From Zongyangia hominis (GTDB lineage: Bacteria; Bacillota; Clostridia; Oscillospirales; Ruminococcaceae): a DNA stretch of 64,000 nucleotides. This document shows positions 16,359-24,767 of the stretch, piece by piece. Positions within the stretch are counted from its first letter, which is position 1. Every line of letters begins with the position of its first letter. The notes beneath the pieces are model-generated. The model was not told where the DNA came from and did no database searches. It was given only the letters and a program-made list of their open reading frames with translations. The position numbers were made by a program, and so were the translations under genes. The stretch lies in assembly GCF_014385095.1 (NCBI RefSeq), contig NZ_JACRTC010000006.1:1-64000 (forward strand), written 5' to 3'.

Positions 16359-17759
16359 TTACACGGGATGCACGTTGTTTTCTCTGTCCGCATGAGCGGC
16401 GTCCACACCGTACTTTTTGTCCCGGCGTTTCTCGAAGAATTTGGTTGCCACCTGGCCGAACTGCGCGTAGCTGAGGACATCCTCCTCCTGCTCGTAGAAC
16501 TCCTTGGGGAATTCGGCTTTGAGCTTCTCCAGTTCCGGCTCCAGCAGATCGGCGGGACGGCAGTCGATGGGCTTCTCGTCGCCGATGATCTTCTTGCGGA
16601 AAGCGGGGTCGATGGGAACCGGGGTCTTGCCGTACTCGCCGCGCACCAGGGCTTTGAACTCCTTGGTGACCATCTTGTACCGCTCGCCCATGACGACGTT
16701 GAACACCGCCTGGGTACCCACGATCTGGGAGGACGGGGTGACCAGCGGCGGGTAGCCGGCGTCTTTGCGCACTTCGGGCACTTCGTGGAGAACCGCGTCG
16801 AGCTGATCCTCTTTGCCCGCCTGTTTGAGCTGGGAAATCAGGTTGGAGAGCATGCCGCCCGGCACCTGATAGAGCAGGGTGTTGGCGTCCACGCCCAGCA
16901 CCTTCGGGTTGAGTAAGCCGTTTGCCAGATATTTCTCACGCAGCTTGACACAGTGCTCGCGCACGATGTTGAGTTTCTTCAGATCCAGGCCCGTGTCGTA
17001 CTCGGTGCCCTGGAGAGCCGCCACCATGCTCTCGGTGGGGGCGTGGGAGGTGCCCAGCGCCATGGGGGACATGGCGGTGTCGATGATGTCGACGCCCGCC
17101 TCGATGCCCTTGAGCAGCGCCATGGAGGCAAGTCCGGAGGTGTAGTGGGTGTGCAGCTGCACTGGGATCTTGACTGTCTCTTTGAGGGCCTTGACCAAAT
17201 CATAGGCCATGGTCGGGGTGATGAGCGCCGCCATGTCCTTGATGCAGATGGAGTCGGCGCCCATGTCCTCGAGCTCTTTGGCGTAGTTCACAAAGTACTC
17301 GATGTTGTGCACCGGGCTCAAGGTATAGGAAAGGGCCGCCTGCAGGTGCGCGCCTTCCTTCTTGGTGGCGCGGACCGAGGCTTCCAGATTTCTCTTGTCG
17401 TTGAGGGCGTCGAATACGCGCAGGATGTCCACGCCGTTGGCCACGGATTTCTGGACGAAATATTCGACCACATCGTCCGCGTAGTGGCGGTAGCCCAGCA
17501 TATTCTGGCCGCGGTACAGCATCTGTACCTTGGTGTTCTTCATGTAGCTCTTGATGACTCTCAGTCTCTCCCAGGGGTCCTCGTCAAGGAACCGCAGGCA
17601 GGCGTCAAAAGTCGCTCCGCCCCAGGCTTCTACCGAATAAAAGCCCACGTCGTCGATGGCCTTGAGCATCGGTTTCATATCGTCAAGCGTCATGCGCGTG
17701 GCAATCAGGGACTGGTGAGCATCACGAAGAATGGTCTCGGTAATTTTTACTTTTCCCAT
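16359..17759 (-). CDS. OadA-like carboxyltransferase alpha subunit (oxaloacetate decarboxylase / transcarboxylase 5S type)
   Basis: 466 aa. The N-terminal TIM barrel (about 1-290) shows TILRDAHQSL with the metal Asp13, the carbamylated-lysine region SICIKDMAALITP, and QLHTHYTSG with the metal His pair. A conserved carboxylase domain (about 300-440) follows. Unlike full OadA it has no C-terminal biotin domain; biotin is on the separate carrier encoded next to it. Family members move CO2 between oxaloacetate or pyruvate and biotin. Length and lack of biotin domain match the transcarboxylase 5S subunit. The acyl-CoA side would be handled by the gene at 18371. Confidence 0.88.
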   Translation of the reverse strand: MGKVKITETILRDAHQSLIATRMTLDDMKPMLKAIDDVGFYSVEAWGGATFDACLRFLDEDPWERLRVIKSYMKNTKVQMLYRGQNMLGYRHYADDVVEYFVQKSVANGVDILRVFDALNDKRNLEASVRATKKEGAHLQAALSYTLSPVHNIEYFVNYAKELEDMGADSICIKDMAALITPTMAYDLVKALKETVKIPVQLHTHYTSGLASMALLKGIEAGVDIIDTAMSPMALGTSHAPTESMVAALQGTEYDTGLDLKKLNIVREHCVKLREKYLANGLLNPKVLGVDANTLLYQVPGGMLSNLISQLKQAGKEDQLDAVLHEVPEVRKDAGYPPLVTPSSQIVGTQAVFNVVMGERYKMVTKEFKALVRGEYGKTPVPIDPAFRKKIIGDEKPIDCRPADLLEPELEKLKAEFPKEFYEQEEDVLSYAQFGQVATKFFEKRRDKKYGVDAAHADRENNVHPV

Positions 17760-17906
17760 AATGTAAAGCTCCTTTTCCGCCGCTGCGTGTCGGCTGATCT
17801 GAAGTTTGGAAATTCTCTCATCACACGCAGCGATAATGATGGAGAGGGCCGCTCCCGAAACGGGCGGCTCGGGGGGCCGGACGATGGGACGCCCGGACGC
17901 CGGCTG

Positions 17907-18332
17907 CTAGCCCAGCGTTGCGATCAGGTCGTTGGAGTTGACCGTGTCGCCCTTCTTGACACTCAGGCTGGCAACGGTGCCGTCGCAGGGAGCCATGATC
18001 TCATTTTCCATCTTCATGGCCTCGAGGATGACGATGATGTCGCCCTTGGCGATCTTCTGACCGACGGAAACTCTGACATCCAGAATGGTGCCGGGCATGG
18101 GAGCGTTAATCTTGGTGCCGCCGGCGGCCACGGGGGCTGCTGCCGGTGCGGGAGCGGGGGCTGCTGCGGGAGCAGGAGCTGCCGCCGGTGCGGGAGCGGG
18201 GGCTGCTGCGGGAGCAGGAGCTGCCGCCGGTGCGGGAGCGGGTGCCGCGGCGGGGGCCGGAGCGCCGGCTGCGATTTCTTCTACGGCGACGTCATAAGCC
18301 TGGCCATTGACCGTTATATTAAATCTTTTCAC
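17907..18332 (-). CDS. Biotin carboxyl carrier protein with Ala-Pro linker
   Basis: 141 aa. A short N-terminal part (MKRFNITVNGQAYDVAVEEI) is joined by about 50 residues of Ala/Pro linker to a C-terminal biotinyl domain with EAMKMEN, where the Lys is biotinylated. It shuttles carboxyl groups between the two catalytic subunits encoded on either side. The linker is encoded by perfect 42-bp DNA repeats (see 18145-18228). Comparable to the 1.3S subunit of transcarboxylase or to MmdC. Confidence 0.92.
   Translation of the reverse strand: MKRFNITVNGQAYDVAVEEIAAGAPAPAAAPAPAPAAAPAPAAAPAPAPAAAPAPAAAPAPAPAAAPVAAGGTKINAPMPGTILDVRVSVGQKIAKGDIIVILEAMKMENEIMAPCDGTVASLSVKKGDTVNSNDLIATLG
18145..18228 (-). 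repeat. Two perfect 42-bp tandem repeats inside the carrier linker
   Basis: Positions 18145-18186 and 18187-18228 are identical, and a third partial unit runs to about 18242. Each unit encodes 14 Ala/Pro residues, so gain or loss of a unit keeps the frame and only changes linker length. Confidence 0.9.
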
Positions 18333-18370
18333 AATAAATCCTCCTTTTTTGTTGCGAGGGGGTTCCTCGG

Positions 18371-19771
18371 TTACATGGGTATGTTGCTGTGTTTTCTCGG
18401 CAGACCTGTCACTCTCTTGCCAGCGAGCATGTCTAACGTAGAGAGCAGCACGCTTCTGGTGGCGGCAGGATCAATGATATCTTCAATATAACCGTCAGCC
18501 GCCGCAGTGTAGGCGGATGCGGTGGTTTCTTTATACTCGTTTTCGGCGTCGGCTCTGGACTTGTCGGCGGTAATTTCCGCTCCCAGGCCAAAGGCGACCG
18601 CGGTCTTGGGCTCCAGGGCGCTGATGACGGCACAGGGCCACGCGTAGGTGACGTCCGCGCCGGCGTTGGTGCCCGCCAGCGCTATGTAAGCGCTGCCGTA
18701 GGCCGCGCCCACAATGACGCTGACCTTGACGCAGGTGGCCTGCGCGTAGACGTGGGCGAGCTTGGCGCTCTCTCTCACGGCGCCGGCCAGGGTCTCTTCG
18801 CCGCAGGCTTTGAAGCCCTCGGTGTTGACGAAGGTGATGACCGGAATCTGGTAGGCGTCGCAGATGCTCACCAGTCTCGCGATCTTGGCGCAGTCGTCGC
18901 GGCCCAGTTTGCCGTTTGCAGCGACGGCGCCGCAGGTGAAGCCGCCCATGGTGGCCAGAGCCGCGACAGAGTCGCTGCCGAAATCCTTTTGCAGTTCGAT
19001 GACGCTGTTGGCGTCAAAGACGCTGTCCAGGATGGCTCTCATGTCGGCGTCGGCGATGTTCTCGCAGGCGGCGGCCAGCGCCGCGCCCGCGTCCGCTTCG
19101 GAGAAGTCGCAGACGGGGGAGGCCGCTAAGTTGTTGAGTGGCAGCATGGAGATGAGGTTTCTCGCCGCGCCGATGGCTTCCGCCTCGGTGGGGAGGACCA
19201 GATGAGCCGTGCCGGATTTGGCCGCGTCGGCCGCTTTGCCGGCGTCGCCGGCTCCCGCAGCGCTTAAGAAGAACTCCGCGTTCTCGCTCATGACGACGAA
19301 GTCGGCGTTGCAGGCGATCATGGCCGCGGTTCCCGCGCAGGTGCCCAGCACCAGGGAAACCTGGGGCACAACGCCGGAAATGTTGCTCGACCACTGCAGC
19401 ATGTCGCCGTAAGCGGCCAGCGCGTCGTTGCCCTCGGACAGGCGCGCGCCGTTGGAATCGTAGATCCCGATGACCGGAGCGCCGGTCTTGGCGGCCAGCT
19501 CATAAACTTTTTTGATTTTTGCGGCGTGGATTTTGCCCACCGCGCCGCCTGCGGACTCGATGTCCTGCGCAAAGGCAAACACCGGGCTGCCGTCGATCGC
19601 ACCGTAACCGGTGACGACGCCAGCGCCCTTGTCGCCCACTTTGGCAAATGCGTCGAGCTCGACAAAGCTGTTCCCATCAAAGAGAAGGTTCAGTCTTTCC
19701 CGAGCCGGAGAAGCCTTTACCGCCGCCGCGCGAGCATCCGCAAGAACTTTGGATTTGCTTTCGGTACTCAT
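18371..19771 (-). CDS. Acyl-CoA carboxyltransferase subunit (MmdA / transcarboxylase 12S-like)
   Basis: 466 aa. It has two crotonase-fold halves with carboxyltransferase features: PARERLNLLFDGNSFVELD near the N-terminus, GARLSEG, an oxyanion-type loop in GTCAGTAAM, a second loop in IVGAAYGSAYIAL, and ALEPKTAVAFG. It is shorter and more divergent than typical MmdA (about 510-520 aa), so the acyl-CoA substrate cannot be named. It is first in the operon, 38 nt before the carrier. The start at 19771 has CGGAGGAAC upstream. Whether it makes or uses methylmalonyl-CoA, malonyl-CoA or glutaconyl-CoA is open. Confidence 0.8.
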   Translation of the reverse strand: MSTESKSKVLADARAAAVKASPARERLNLLFDGNSFVELDAFAKVGDKGAGVVTGYGAIDGSPVFAFAQDIESAGGAVGKIHAAKIKKVYELAAKTGAPVIGIYDSNGARLSEGNDALAAYGDMLQWSSNISGVVPQVSLVLGTCAGTAAMIACNADFVVMSENAEFFLSAAGAGDAGKAADAAKSGTAHLVLPTEAEAIGAARNLISMLPLNNLAASPVCDFSEADAGAALAAACENIADADMRAILDSVFDANSVIELQKDFGSDSVAALATMGGFTCGAVAANGKLGRDDCAKIARLVSICDAYQIPVITFVNTEGFKACGEETLAGAVRESAKLAHVYAQATCVKVSVIVGAAYGSAYIALAGTNAGADVTYAWPCAVISALEPKTAVAFGLGAEITADKSRADAENEYKETTASAYTAAADGYIEDIIDPAATRSVLLSTLDMLAGKRVTGLPRKHSNIPM

Positions 19772-19904
19772 CTTTGTTCCTCCGTTTCTCTCACCATGAA
19801 ATCTAAGATGATTGAATCATTTGATCACCATATCTTTACGTTTCTCCGCTCGAGGACCTCCTATCAAAGCGGCCCATTTCCCTAGAAAACCGTAATCAAT
19901 GAAT

Positions 19905-19933
19905 ATTATACACTCTCGTTAGATAAATAACAA
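19905..19933 (-). promoter_or_regulatory. Promoter of the biotin-enzyme operon with a Rex-like palindrome
   Basis: On the minus strand TTGTTA (19933-19928), a 17-nt spacer and TATAAT (19910-19905). The -35 region starts an 18-nt imperfect palindrome (TTGTTA, 6 nt, TAACGA; 19916-19933) that matches 11 of 14 fixed positions of the Rex operator consensus TTGTTAANNNNTTAACAA. A Rex protein is encoded at 58530-59198. Confidence 0.6.
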
Positions 19934-19940
19934 GCTCTTT

Positions 19941-20321
19941 CTAGCGGGTTTGTCCACATTTTTTGCGGGTTTGAAAGAATTTTTCGATGTCGATTTCCTC
20001 ATGCCCGAAGTCCTTAAAAAATTCCAGCTTTTTTAACTTCTCCAAGGGAAAGCGCTCCCCAAACCGGGCTATTTTGACGCCGTGGGAGGAGCAGTAGTTC
20101 CACGCCCCCCGGATGAGCCCGTCGCCCAGCGCCCCCTCCAGCCCGGGAGCGGTAAAGAGGTCCAACATCACCGCTTGTCCGCCCCGCACGCAAAAGGCCG
20201 CGCCGCCTAAGGGTTCCTCCCGGTCCGCCGCCCAAAAGCACTGGGCGTCCTCCTCGCCGACGCCCATCTGGGCGAGGAGCTTGTCCCGCGTTTCATCCCC
20301 GGCAATTTTCATCTCAATCAT
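19941..20321 (-). CDS. Small GNAT-like protein
   Basis: 126 aa. The start overlaps the rluB stop by 8 nt and has GAGGCAGGG upstream. The sequence suggests a compact GNAT fold: CFWAADREEPLGGAAF strand, VMLDLFTAPGLEGALGDGLIRGAWNYC where the acetyl-CoA loop would be, and a closing basic tail. The canonical Q/RxxGxG/A motif is degenerate (APGLEGALG), so activity is doubtful. Co-expressed with rluB. Confidence 0.6.
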   Translation of the reverse strand: MIEMKIAGDETRDKLLAQMGVGEEDAQCFWAADREEPLGGAAFCVRGGQAVMLDLFTAPGLEGALGDGLIRGAWNYCSSHGVKIARFGERFPLEKLKKLEFFKDFGHEEIDIEKFFQTRKKCGQTR

Positions 20322-21084
20322 GTTTTCCCTGCCTCCTCACGGGCACCGGACGCGCGCCGGAGGCGGCGTTGCGGAGCATGATGATTTCGTTGAGCTGCAA
20401 ATGCCGCCACTTGCCCGGGCGGAGCATCCCCAGCTTCAGGGGCCCCACCGAGATGCGTTTGAGGCGGGCGACTTCCAGGCCCACGGCCTCGCACATCTTG
20501 CGGATCTGCCGGTTGCGCCCCTCTCGGATGGTGATGACGATGACCACCCGGCCCGGCTCCTTGGTCACTACCCGCACCTGGGCGGGCAGGGTCTTTTTGC
20601 CGTCGATGACCACGCCCTCGGCAAGCTGGGCCGCCTGGGCGTCGCTGAGGTCGGGGCGCACCGTCACCCGGTAGCTCTTGGCCACACTGTGGCGGGGGTG
20701 CATCATCATGTTGGCAAACTCCCCGTCGTTGGTGAGCAGCAATAGCCCCTCCGAGTTCATGTCCAGCCGTCCCACCGGGTAGACCCTAACCCCCACGTCT
20801 TCGACGAGCTCCGCCACGCATTTGCGGCCCTGTTCGTCCTCCATGGTGGTCACATAGCCCCGGGGCTTATAGAGCATGATGTAGACGCTCTGCCGGCCCC
20901 TGTCAAATTCCACGTTCTTGCCGTCCACAGCGACCATGTCCTTGCGCACGTCGATCTTGTCGCCGACCTGCGCCTTGCGGCCGTTCACCGTCACCCGGCC
21001 CGCTGCGATGTATTCTTCCGATTTTCTCCGGCTGGCTACGCCCGCCTCAGAGAGGAATTTTTGCAGTCTCGTATCTCTTGCCAT
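20314..21084 (-). CDS. rluB: 23S rRNA pseudouridine synthase (RluB/RsuA family)
   Basis: 256 aa. An S4 RNA-binding domain (about 1-60, starting RLQKFLSEAGVASRRKSEEYI) is followed by the catalytic domain with the aspartate motif GRLDMNSEGLLLLTNDG and the C-terminal EGRNRQIRKMCEAVG. The organisation is that of RluB (U2605 of 23S rRNA). It sits downstream of a DacF gene and the scpAB block, a common clostridial arrangement. Confidence 0.92.
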   Translation of the reverse strand: MARDTRLQKFLSEAGVASRRKSEEYIAAGRVTVNGRKAQVGDKIDVRKDMVAVDGKNVEFDRGRQSVYIMLYKPRGYVTTMEDEQGRKCVAELVEDVGVRVYPVGRLDMNSEGLLLLTNDGEFANMMMHPRHSVAKSYRVTVRPDLSDAQAAQLAEGVVIDGKKTLPAQVRVVTKEPGRVVIVITIREGRNRQIRKMCEAVGLEVARLKRISVGPLKLGMLRPGKWRHLQLNEIIMLRNAASGARPVPVRRQGKHD

Positions 21085-21125
21085 CGATTGTTTCCTTTCC
21101 CTTTTGTGTCCTGGTTCTTTATGCG

Positions 21126-22283
21126 CTACTTGGCGCTTTCCTCATTCGTCTTTTTGTTTCCTCCGGTGAGCCAATTCCAAATCTTGCCCCAGAAGCTCTC
21201 CTTGGGCTTTACCTGCAAGGCCGCCGCCGACTCCTGGGTCACTAAGGCCGTCCGGCAGATCTCCGCCCCGTCCAGGGTGTAGACGAGATTCCCCGCCACC
21301 TGTCCGGCCGCCACCGGCGCGTAAAGGAAGGGGGAAATCTCCACCCGCCGCTCCACCCTAGCGAGCTCCTCGTCGGTCAGCGGCGCTTGGGAAGGAGCCG
21401 CCGGGGCGACGGACACTTCTTCGAGGCCCCCGCCCACCACCGGCACCGACTGCGGCGCGGCGCTCTGGTCCAGATTCCGCAGCGGCAGGGCCTTAAAATA
21501 CTCCTCGTAGAGCTTCTGGTGGACGTTCCAGTCGTCGGCCGCGCCCAGCGTCACGCAGATGAGCCCCACCCCGTCACGCTCGACCGCCGAGACCAGGCAC
21601 CGCCCGGCCACCTTGGTAAATCCGGTCTTGACGCCGATAGTCCCCTCGCAAATGTCGAGGAGCTTATTGTGGTTTTTGAGCCATCTGGCGTAGGGCGGGT
21701 TGCCGTACTCCACCTTGGCACGGTAGGTGCCGCAGATTTGGGCGAAGTCCGGGTTTTGCAGGGCAACGCGCGCTAGGAGCGCCATGTCGTGGGCCGTGGA
21801 GTAGTGCCCCTCCCCATCGAGGCCTGAGGGGGTGACGAAATGGGTGTTTGTCAGCCCCATTTCCCGGGCCCGCTCGTTCATCCGGCGGACAAAGGCCTCT
21901 TCGCTCCCCGCGATACGCACCGCCGCCGCGCCCGCGGCGTCGTTGCCGGAGGAGAGAAGCATCCCGTAAGCGAGCACCCGCAGCGTCACCTGGTCCCCGG
22001 CGCACAATCCCATGGAGGAGCCCTCCACCTGGATGGCGGAAGCGTCCACCTCAAAATACCGGTCCAAATCCGGCTGCTCCAGGGTCAGGAGCGCCGTCAT
22101 AATCTTGGTGGTGCTGGCCATGGGAAGCTGCTCCTCCCCATCCAGGGAGTAAAGCACCCGCCCCGATTCCATTTCGATGACCACCGCGCCCTTGGCGTCG
22201 GGAGTAAAAGCGCAGGCCCCCAGCGGAAAGGAGGCCGCGAGAAGAAGGGCCGCCGTCACAGCGGCCAGCCATTTTTTCAACAT
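21126..22283 (-). CDS. D-alanyl-D-alanine carboxypeptidase (DacF/DacB type PBP5 family)
   Basis: About 385 aa secreted protein. The N-terminal signal peptide is KKWLAAVTAALLLAASFPLGACA. Active-site motifs are ASTTKIM (SxxK), SSGND (SxN) and GVKTGFT (KTG). A C-terminal PBP5-associated beta domain and an amphipathic tail (SFWGKIWNWLTGG) for membrane attachment follow. It trims the terminal D-Ala from peptidoglycan. The start is the ATG at 22283 (AGGTGG upstream). Its place beside gerW, scpB and scpA resembles the B. subtilis ypu/dacB region, which hints at a spore-cortex role. Confidence 0.88.
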   Translation of the reverse strand: MLKKWLAAVTAALLLAASFPLGACAFTPDAKGAVVIEMESGRVLYSLDGEEQLPMASTTKIMTALLTLEQPDLDRYFEVDASAIQVEGSSMGLCAGDQVTLRVLAYGMLLSSGNDAAGAAAVRIAGSEEAFVRRMNERAREMGLTNTHFVTPSGLDGEGHYSTAHDMALLARVALQNPDFAQICGTYRAKVEYGNPPYARWLKNHNKLLDICEGTIGVKTGFTKVAGRCLVSAVERDGVGLICVTLGAADDWNVHQKLYEEYFKALPLRNLDQSAAPQSVPVVGGGLEEVSVAPAAPSQAPLTDEELARVERRVEISPFLYAPVAAGQVAGNLVYTLDGAEICRTALVTQESAAALQVKPKESFWGKIWNWLTGGNKKTNEESAK

Positions 22284-22340
22284 AGAGAAAACCACCTGCC
22301 TCGGTTTTAGTCTATGCGACCGGCGGCTTTCCCATGCGTA

Positions 22341-22378
22341 AAGCGATGCCGGCGGCTTTCCTTCCGCCGGCATCGCTT
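22341..22378 (-). other. Strong hairpin between gerW and the carboxypeptidase gene
   Basis: A 15-bp perfect GC-rich stem (arms at 22341-22355 and 22364-22378) with an 8-nt loop. On the minus strand it is followed only by TTTACG, so it is a weak terminator at best. Confidence 0.55.
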
Positions 22379-22394
22379 CAAAACGGACAGCGGG

Positions 22395-22805
22395 CTATTT
22401 TTCGTCCTGCTTGTCCGCCGTTTCCTCGCCCTTTTTCTTATTGTCCTTACTAAAGAGGCCGGACACCTTGTCCACCAGGTCGGGCACCATATTGACCAGC
22501 CGGTCCCCCGTGTTATTGGGCGCCGCCAATTGGAGCAGACGCACCTCGCCCCCCGATACGACTAAAAAGCCGATGGGGCTAATGGAGACGCCGCCGCCCG
22601 AGCCGCCGCCGAAGGTCTCCTTGGGGTTTTGGGTGGGCCAGTCGGAGCCCCCCGAGCCAAAGCCGAAGGTCACCTTGGACACCGGAATGATGAGGATGCC
22701 GTCCGGGGTGGTGATGGGGTCGCCGATGATGGTGTTGACATCCACCAGCTCCCGCAGTTTCTGCATCGCCGTGTTCATGAGTCCCTCTATGGGATGTTCT
22801 GCCAT
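22395..22805 (-). CDS. gerW: GerW/YtfJ-family spore protein
   Basis: 136 aa. The family core is clear: MAEHPIEGLMNTAMQKLRELVDVNTIIGDPI, then VSKVTFGFGSGGSDW, FGGGSGGGVSISPIGFLVV, and a Lys/Glu-rich tail. In Bacillus GerW (YtfJ) is needed for proper spore germination. It overlaps the DUF2953 gene by 19 nt, as in many Firmicutes, where the two genes are neighbours of scpAB. Strong support for spore formation. Confidence 0.9.
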   Translation of the reverse strand: MAEHPIEGLMNTAMQKLRELVDVNTIIGDPITTPDGILIIPVSKVTFGFGSGGSDWPTQNPKETFGGGSGGGVSISPIGFLVVSGGEVRLLQLAAPNNTGDRLVNMVPDLVDKVSGLFSKDNKKKGEETADKQDEK

Positions 22806-23437
22806 TGTACTGCACCGCCTTGTCTTGTTGGTTTGGAGCTTTGCTGTTTCATCATATACTTGAGGAGCTTCCATCCGATTTGCAGGCCCAGCCAAAGGGC
22901 CACGCCGGGACGGAATCTCGCTTTGAGCCGCAGTTTATAGATGTCCCCGCCCTCGTACCGGGTAAAATCGGGAACGATGGAGAGGGCGCGGATACGCACA
23001 TCGAGAAGGTTTCGAAGACACGCCAGCGCGCCGTAGACGATGCCGTTTAACTGTCCATAGCCCACCGCCGTCTCATAGGCGTCCTCTCTGATAATTGTGG
23101 CACGAAAGTCCACATCGTAAACATGTAGGTGTCCGAGCGCCTTTTTGAGCGCTCCCCCCGCGTCCTTGACAATCTCCCAAAGGAGGGGGAGCATGTCCTT
23201 TTTCTTTTCCTTTTTGTCCTGCGGTTTTTCCTTCTCCCCTTCCCCCTCCTTCCGGCGCTTGGCCGCCTTGGGGGGCTTCTCCGCTTTGGGCTTTTCGGGG
23301 TAAATTTGAAAGCGCAGAAACAAATAGGTGATTTTGAGGGAGAGGGTTTCGTCAAAGACAAGATGGGCTTTCACCGGCATCCAGAGGAGGAATGCCAAGA
23401 ACACAACGATACCCAGGGTGATCCATAGTCCGATCAT
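22787..23437 (-). CDS. DUF2953 membrane-anchored protein
   Basis: 216 aa. An N-terminal helix (WITLGIVVFLAFLLWMPV) anchors a soluble part; a very basic Lys/Glu linker at about 52-82 separates the first strand block from the second (VYDVDFRATIIREDAYETAVGYGQLNGIVYG, the DUF2953 signature). Function is unknown; its tight coupling to gerW suggests a spore-envelope role. It starts 20 nt after the scpB stop. Confidence 0.85.
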   Translation of the reverse strand: MIGLWITLGIVVFLAFLLWMPVKAHLVFDETLSLKITYLFLRFQIYPEKPKAEKPPKAAKRRKEGEGEKEKPQDKKEKKKDMLPLLWEIVKDAGGALKKALGHLHVYDVDFRATIIREDAYETAVGYGQLNGIVYGALACLRNLLDVRIRALSIVPDFTRYEGGDIYKLRLKARFRPGVALWLGLQIGWKLLKYMMKQQSSKPTRQGGAVQWQNIP

Positions 23438-23456
23438 CGTTCTCCCCCCTGTTTTG

Positions 23457-24032
23457 TTATGACTGCGCCTCCTCGAGGCTTTCTTCCGGCTTGTCCGGCT
23501 CCACGCCGTCCCCCGGCCCCTCCGCCTGCTCCTCCTGCCGCCGGGGCTGGGGCAGCTCGTCGATGCTCGACACCCCGAAGCAGCGCAGGAAATTGGCGGT
23601 GGTCCGGTAGGCGATGGGACGCCCCGGCAGTTCCAGCCGCCCGGCCTCCTCCACCAGCCCCTTTTCTACCAGGGAGCTGACCACGGAAGAGCTGTCGATG
23701 CCGCGGATTTGCTCGACGAAGCTGCGGGTCACCGGCTGGTTGTAGGCGATGATGGAAAGGACCTCCATGGCCGCCTGAGACAGCGGCACGTTGCGCCGGA
23801 TGTCCAGCGCCTTTTTGACATAGGGCGCGTACTGCGCCTTGGTGCAAAGCTGATAGGCGTCGCCCAAGCGCAGCACCTCCAAGGCGCTGTCCGCCCGCTC
23901 ATATTTATCCCGCAGCCGCTCGATGAGCCGGTCGACGAGGGGCTGCTCCACCTCCAGCGCCTGGGCGAGGCGTTCCGCGGAAATGCTTTCGCCGCTGGCG
24001 AACAAAATCGCCTCCAAGGCGCCCTCTAACAT
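23457..24032 (-). CDS. scpB: Segregation and condensation protein B
   Basis: About 191 aa. Two winged-helix domains: LEGALEAILFASGESISAERLAQAL at the start, then LSQAAMEVLSIIAYNQPVTRSFVEQIRG, the ScpB core. It binds ScpA and SMC to form the bacterial condensin. I use the ATG at 24032; a TTG at 24044 (4 codons longer) is an alternative, since neither has a strong ribosome site. The C-terminal 40 residues are acidic and Gln/Pro-rich. Confidence 0.92.
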   Translation of the reverse strand: MLEGALEAILFASGESISAERLAQALEVEQPLVDRLIERLRDKYERADSALEVLRLGDAYQLCTKAQYAPYVKKALDIRRNVPLSQAAMEVLSIIAYNQPVTRSFVEQIRGIDSSSVVSSLVEKGLVEEAGRLELPGRPIAYRTTANFLRCFGVSSIDELPQPRRQEEQAEGPGDGVEPDKPEESLEEAQS

Positions 24033-24051
24033 ACTGATTTCCAAGATGTAT

Positions 24052-24765
24052 TCACCGCCGTTTGTGGGTAGTATTGAGCGTAATCTGCTCGTTGTCGTCG
24101 CTGATGCGCACCCGGCCCGATTTGGCCAGCTCCAATACCCCCAAAAAGGTGGCCACCAGTTCCGAGCGGTCCTCCCCCCGCTCGAAGAGGGAGTGAAAGC
24201 GCAGGCTGCTTTTTTCATAGAGCCGGCGCAGGATAAACAGGATACGGGAGGAAACCGACACCACCCTGCGGTGGACGATGCCCGAAAAGGCCGTCACCGG
24301 CGGAGGCAGCTTCCGCCCCAATTTGCCCAGCACCGCGTCGTAGGCCTTCTGCAGATCCACAGGCGGATGGGAACGGGTGTAGAGCATGTCCACCGGCAGG
24401 GGCTGGGGCGCGCGGACAAAAATGTCGCCGCTTCGGTTTTGTAGGAAGAGTTCCCGGGCGATCTCCTTGACCGCCTGGTATTCTAAGAGCTGGCCGCTCA
24501 GTTCCCGCTTGAGCTCTTCCTGCTCCTCTTCATGGCGGGGCAGCAGGGAGACGGTCTTGATGTGGACGAGTCTGGCCGCCATCTCCAAAAACTCGCTGGC
24601 CACCTCCATGTCCTGGCGCTGCATCTGCTCGATGGCGCCCAGGTACTGTTCCAGCAGGGCCGAGATTTCTATGTCGTAGATATTGAGCTTGTGCTTGGCG
24701 ATCAAGTGGAGCAGCAGGTCCAGCGGGCCCTCAAATTCCTGCAGTTTAAATAACAGCTTTTCCAT
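24052..24765 (-). CDS. scpA: Segregation and condensation protein A
   Basis: 237 aa kleisin. The N-terminal SMC-binding part starts LFKLQEFEGPLDLLLHLIAKHKLNIYDIEI, the family signature, and the C-terminal winged helix (ELVATFLGVLELAKSGRVRISD) binds the SMC head. It follows the M50 peptidase by 2 nt and precedes scpB by 19 nt. Confidence 0.94.
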   Translation of the reverse strand: MEKLLFKLQEFEGPLDLLLHLIAKHKLNIYDIEISALLEQYLGAIEQMQRQDMEVASEFLEMAARLVHIKTVSLLPRHEEEQEELKRELSGQLLEYQAVKEIARELFLQNRSGDIFVRAPQPLPVDMLYTRSHPPVDLQKAYDAVLGKLGRKLPPPVTAFSGIVHRRVVSVSSRILFILRRLYEKSSLRFHSLFERGEDRSELVATFLGVLELAKSGRVRISDDNEQITLNTTHKRR

Positions 24766-24767
24766 GC

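Noticed and set aside
22341..22378. 15-bp hairpin considered as the gerW terminator
   Set aside because: No U-run follows on the minus strand, so it is listed only as a structure.
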